Shown here in pieces: positions 61,046 through 64,000 of a stretch of 64,000 bases of DNA; the first letter of the stretch is position 1; the number at the start of each line of letters is the position of its first letter. Under the pieces are notes generated by a model, which was given only the letters and a program-made list of their open reading frames with translations, was not told where the DNA came from and ran no database searches. Source of the DNA: Rhizophagus irregularis (taxonomy: Eukaryota; Glomeromycota; Glomeromycetes; Glomerales; Glomeraceae); NCBI RefSeq assembly GCF_026210795.1, contig NC_089439.1, forward strand, positions 2,356,001 through 2,420,000, written 5' to 3'. A program made the position numbers and the translations under genes.

Positions 61046-61167
61046 CCTATCAAAAAAAAGAATGTCCGGAAATTGTCGTCAAAAATGTCCGGAAAATTGA
61101 CATTTTCCGGACATTTTCCGGATACTTTCGACGACAATTTCCGGACATTCTTTTTTTTATAGGATAG
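61046..61167. repeat. Palindromic element next to Mutator-like copy 3
   Basis: Left arm 61046-61097 and right arm 61102-61167 pair over most of their length. The shared blocks are AAAAAAAAGAATGTCCGGAA, then ATTGTCGTC and AATGTCCGGAAAAT, around a TGAC loop. The right arm has a short extra segment. It overlaps the right target duplication of the Mutator-like element by one base, so it was either inserted immediately beside it or already present at the target. No coding capacity. Confidence 0.65.
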
Positions 61168-61913
61168 ATTTTTTTCCGGTTACTCTGTTTATATATGACG
61201 TTTTGTCACAAAAAACTTGAATATATTATCTAAATCAGCTTTGGCTGATAAAATTTTCCTTTAAATCTTTGTTACGTATTTTTGTTTTAGTTCTATTGCG
61301 GAGTATTGTCACCGAAAGATTTCTTTCAGTAAATCAAAATCAACTTAAATAATTTAAATAATGCATTGTTTTATTGTAAAAAATTTTTATCGAAAGAAAA
61401 ATTAGTTTAATGTTTCATATATTAAAAAATTTATGAAGTTTGAGAAGTTTGATTAACATGATAGTGAAACACTGTTATCTATTTTTAATATTCAAAAAAG
61501 CAGGTAATTATGTAAAGTCTAACCTTCCGACGCAACACCCTCTCTTCTACCAAACTTCATTCATAAAAGAGATGAAAACTTTTGCCAAATATAGAAAAGT
61601 TGTCTCGATAATAAATATTATAAAAGGTCCAAAACAAGTTCTCGATGTACTTCGTTATTTATTTCCCACGCCAAGAATTGAACGGACTTAATTTTTACAG
61701 AGTTCTATTATTAGATTAAACCTTTTGGGATCAAGTGATCAAGCCTCTACCATATCATTACGGAATTAAAATATACAAAGTATGATTAGTAATTAATGAT
61801 TAAAACTCATAAAAGCCTCCAAAATTCTCTAATAGATATCATTCCTTGATAATTTCTTTAATTCTTTTACAAAAAAAGCTTAAATCCGCATTTTCCAAAT
61901 TTTAAAAATAAAT
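61168..61913. other. Spacer with one weak open frame
   Basis: A frame at 61440-61691 contains NLPTQHPLFYQTSFIKEM and a basic C-terminus. It matches nothing I recognise, so I leave it unassigned. Confidence 0.3.
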
Positions 61914-62095
61914 ATGGCAAATCAAAACGAGTTTCACGACAGATTTATTAATAAATTATTCAAATACTATATACTACAAGTCACCAGCAATAATTTCGGG
62001 AATAATTTTCTTACCGGAATAACTTTCATGATAACGATAGTCTCGAATTTTTATTTTTACCTGTTGGATTCTCGACCTCACTTTTCCTTAAATAG
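61914..62095 (+). pseudogene. Small FFNG/LPAG family, copy 7, frameshifted
   Basis: It starts MANQNEFHDRFINK; the family core is recognisable as QVTSNNFGNNFLTGITF. A missing T in the run before CATGAT at about 62026 shifts the frame. In the shifted frame the rest of the family C-terminus appears: HDNDSLEFLFLPVGFS, then SLFLK and a stop at 62093-62095. As written, the frame instead runs on to 62108 with an unrelated tail. A sequencing error is an alternative to a true frameshift. The core substitutions (FFNG to FLTG, PAG to PVG) favour real decay. Confidence 0.7.
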
Positions 62096-63059
62096 ATTTG
62101 TTATATAAAATATTTTTTTTTTCCAAAAAAAAAGTCACAATTGCAAATAAGAATAATTAATAACCGGAGTAAAATAAAGGCGATTTAAGATTTTATTCGT
62201 AGTGGTTTAAAATAAGCCCCAAAAACTATCGGCAAGATTTTGAATTACGAAAATGTCAGCTAGTGCCTAAAAGATAATATAAATAATATGATTTACATAG
62301 TACTTAGTAATAATAATTAACAAATGTTCTTTTTATTTAAAATTAGCCATTGGGATTAAGTCCTAATTCAAGTCCTATTTTTAGTCCTTACAGTCCGGCC
62401 ATATGCTAGGACCTGTAAGTCTTGAGACTTTAACCGCACTGTAACGGACTTTCCATTATCTATTTCTCTTAGTGATAAATAAAATAAATTTATAAATTTT
62501 TTAGCGAAATTTAAATATAAATCTTTATTTAATATAATCTAATATTAATTTTTCTAACAAAATTCAAGAGAATAATATTATTACAACAACACATATTTAA
62601 TTTCCTTCTAAAATAAAGTGGAGAATATTAGTTTCTTTGCGGACTTTACTTGTGTCATTAGCCCAAAGATATTAAAATTATGCTCAATTAAATCTTCAAC
62701 TGATCATATTAAAATGATGTTAGTTGTCAAAAATTCGTGAAAAACCTCATTAAAAAGACGAAAAATTTTCTGAATAAATTTTTTTTTTTTTTAAGAAAAA
62801 TTGTAATCTGATCTTGTTATATATTTTAAATGTTACAACTTTTTCAATTTACTAGAATTATAATAAAAAATAGACTTCAACATTGACATATAAATTAATC
62901 AACTATTATATATATGTTGGCATTAACAAATAATAGTCTTTTTTTAAAAAAAATAATATTTCTGTAATTATTAGAATTATCTACACATGAGAAAAAGAAT
63001 TTTTTTTTTTTAGGATTTAATAATTACAATAATTGACCGGATATATGTCCACGCATTAT
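62096..63059. other. Gene-free stretch
   Basis: No supported gene. Long T runs near 62780 and 63000. Confidence 0.4.
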
Positions 63060-63140
63060 GAAAAATGATCAATCACGTGAATTTATTGTCCCTCACGTGA
63101 CGACGTGACGTTATCCAATGAAATCGCAAATCGGAGTTTT
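63060..63140. promoter_or_regulatory. Promoter-like cluster of E-boxes and a CCAAT box
   Basis: CACGTG at 63074-63079 and 63094-63099, a GACGTGACGT sequence directly after the second, and CCAAT at 63115-63119 lie within 50 bases. They are about 160 bases upstream of the frame that contains the Hsp70 fragment. These are binding sites for bHLH, bZIP and CCAAT-binding factors in fungi generally; a role here is inference. Confidence 0.4.
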
Positions 63141-63351
63141 ATCTTTCTTTTCGCTCCGGACTTACAACGGTTTTCTTTCCTAGTAACTATTTTAATCTAT
63201 AAGTTTTGTATTATACAATAAAATAAGATATAGCTAACACAGATTTTTAACGGCAACATAGGGCTTACCATATAAGTAAATAGTGCCGACAAAAGCATAT
63301 GTTATGAAGGAGCTGAGGACTTCGCAATTCCGAGATCCTGCTTCTATTTGT

Positions 63352-63480
63352 GAAGATTTTGACAATCGTCTTGTAAATCATTTTGTACAAGAATTCAAAA
63401 GTAAATTTAACAAAGTCATTTCATCCAATACATATGCTATCCGTCGTTTAAGAACGGCATGTGAACATGCAAAACGTTGA
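63352..63480 (+). pseudogene. Truncated Hsp70 fragment
   Basis: Forty-two codons match the Hsp70 ATPase-domain segment that begins [16 protein letters not shown] and continues to [13 protein letters not shown], where a TGA stop follows at 63478-63480. In complete Hsp70 this segment lies about one third into a roughly 640-aa protein and continues with TLSSS. Neither the preceding nor the following Hsp70 sequence is present. The frame extends upstream to an ATG at 63283 through unrelated codons. Retention of only a short internal piece implies a non-functional relic. Confidence 0.85.
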
Positions 63481-64000
63481 AAGTGTGAAGAGTCTTCACG
63501 ATTGTCATATGACACCATTAATATTTTGTCAGAGAAATACACAAGAAGGTAATAGGGAGATGTGTAAATCCTATCTTTTATTTGTCAATCACATATCCTA
63601 TAAAAATGAAATGTGTTAAATTCATTTTATATTTGTGTTCATGTGTAAAAAACATCTAAAAAAGCACCATTTTGTCCGATTTATGTCTTATTACAAAAAA
63701 ACAAAAATTAAACAAAATGGTACTTCTTTTAGACATTTATTGTACATGAGCAACAAATTTAACACATTTCGTTTTTATAGGGGCATTATTGATACGTTCT
63801 TTGCTTTATTGTTAGGTCAAATATGTGCTAGTTCGAAATTACTATTAGCGGAAAGCTACTTTTTATTAGTAAAACTATACTTTCATTATTTGTAAATATC
63901 GGGTTTCGTAATGAATTATTTATAATCAATTAATTTCACATTATCATCAAAAGTTTCAGCTATAATTAAACATATACATGTGAAAAACAATGAAAGCGAC
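63481..64000. other. Right-edge stretch, no gene seen
   Basis: The frame 63635-63895 (86 codons, Phe/Leu/Lys-rich) has no recognisable features and I do not call it. The sequence continues beyond the window. Confidence 0.35.

Noticed and set aside
61440-61691. 83-codon open frame.
   Set aside because: Not recognised and without related copies here; left unassigned.
63635-63895. 86-codon open frame at the right edge.
   Set aside because: Hydrophobic and lysine-rich composition typical of AT-rich noise, with no domain or paralogue.

Overview
This window reads as nuclear DNA of an early-diverging fungus, most likely an arbuscular mycorrhizal (Glomeromycotina, Rhizophagus-like) species. That assignment is inference. 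It rests on very AT-rich sequence with many A/T homopolymers, short AT-rich GT-AG introns, a fungal-type nitrite reductase ending in a Rieske domain, a broken kinase of the tyrosine-kinase-like type that is expanded in these fungi, and very low gene density among decayed transposons. No tRNA, rRNA, CRISPR array or prokaryotic feature was found.

Layout. 1-2412 is gene-free; the first small-family gene is at 2413-2679. 5689-9358 (minus) is the only conventional housekeeping gene: an eight-exon siroheme nitrite reductase whose reconstructed reading frame closes exactly (3060 nt, 1019 aa), with a cluster of GATAAG sites in its 5' flank. 11.6-15.2 kb is a nest of small terminal-inverted-repeat elements. 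14.2-26.3 kb is a triplicated block (A, B, C) carrying one intact and several broken copies of a 130-aa gene. An inverted pair of 92-aa genes (17011-17289 minus, 19607-19885 plus) sits on about 0.9 kb inverted arms around block B. 26.3-31.3 kb holds no recognisable gene. 31.3-36.7 kb holds several miniature elements, including a Mutator-like one and a hAT-like one. 38533-38769 (minus) is another small-family gene. 42192-43572 is a dead hAT transposase gene. 44.6-46.2 kb has a second Mutator-like miniature element and a fold-back element with telomere-like repeats inside. 46804-47052 is another small-family gene. 48.6-52.2 kb holds decayed gene fragments, including a frameshifted kinase. 52771-55287 is a 2.5 kb insertion carrying a 607-aa ORF, flanked by 18-bp direct repeats and ending in an A-rich tail. 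56998-57258 and 61914-62095 are further small-family members, the second frameshifted. 60741-61037 is a third Mutator-like element, apparently carrying a captured coding fragment. The right edge holds a truncated Hsp70 fragment.

The most unusual content is a dispersed family of 78-92-aa proteins. Six copies are intact and one is broken, on both strands. They share a C-terminal block of the form QIT-N-x-x-ENDFFNG-T-x-F ... ESLILPAG and a short basic N-terminus. The N-terminal opening resembles that of the 130-aa gene family, and traces of both families occur on the same duplicated arm, so they may share an origin. I do not recognise a function. The second notable item is the 607-aa ORF element, which looks retroposed but has no visible reverse transcriptase. 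The third is a miniature Mutator-like family with three copies, each with 9-bp target duplications.
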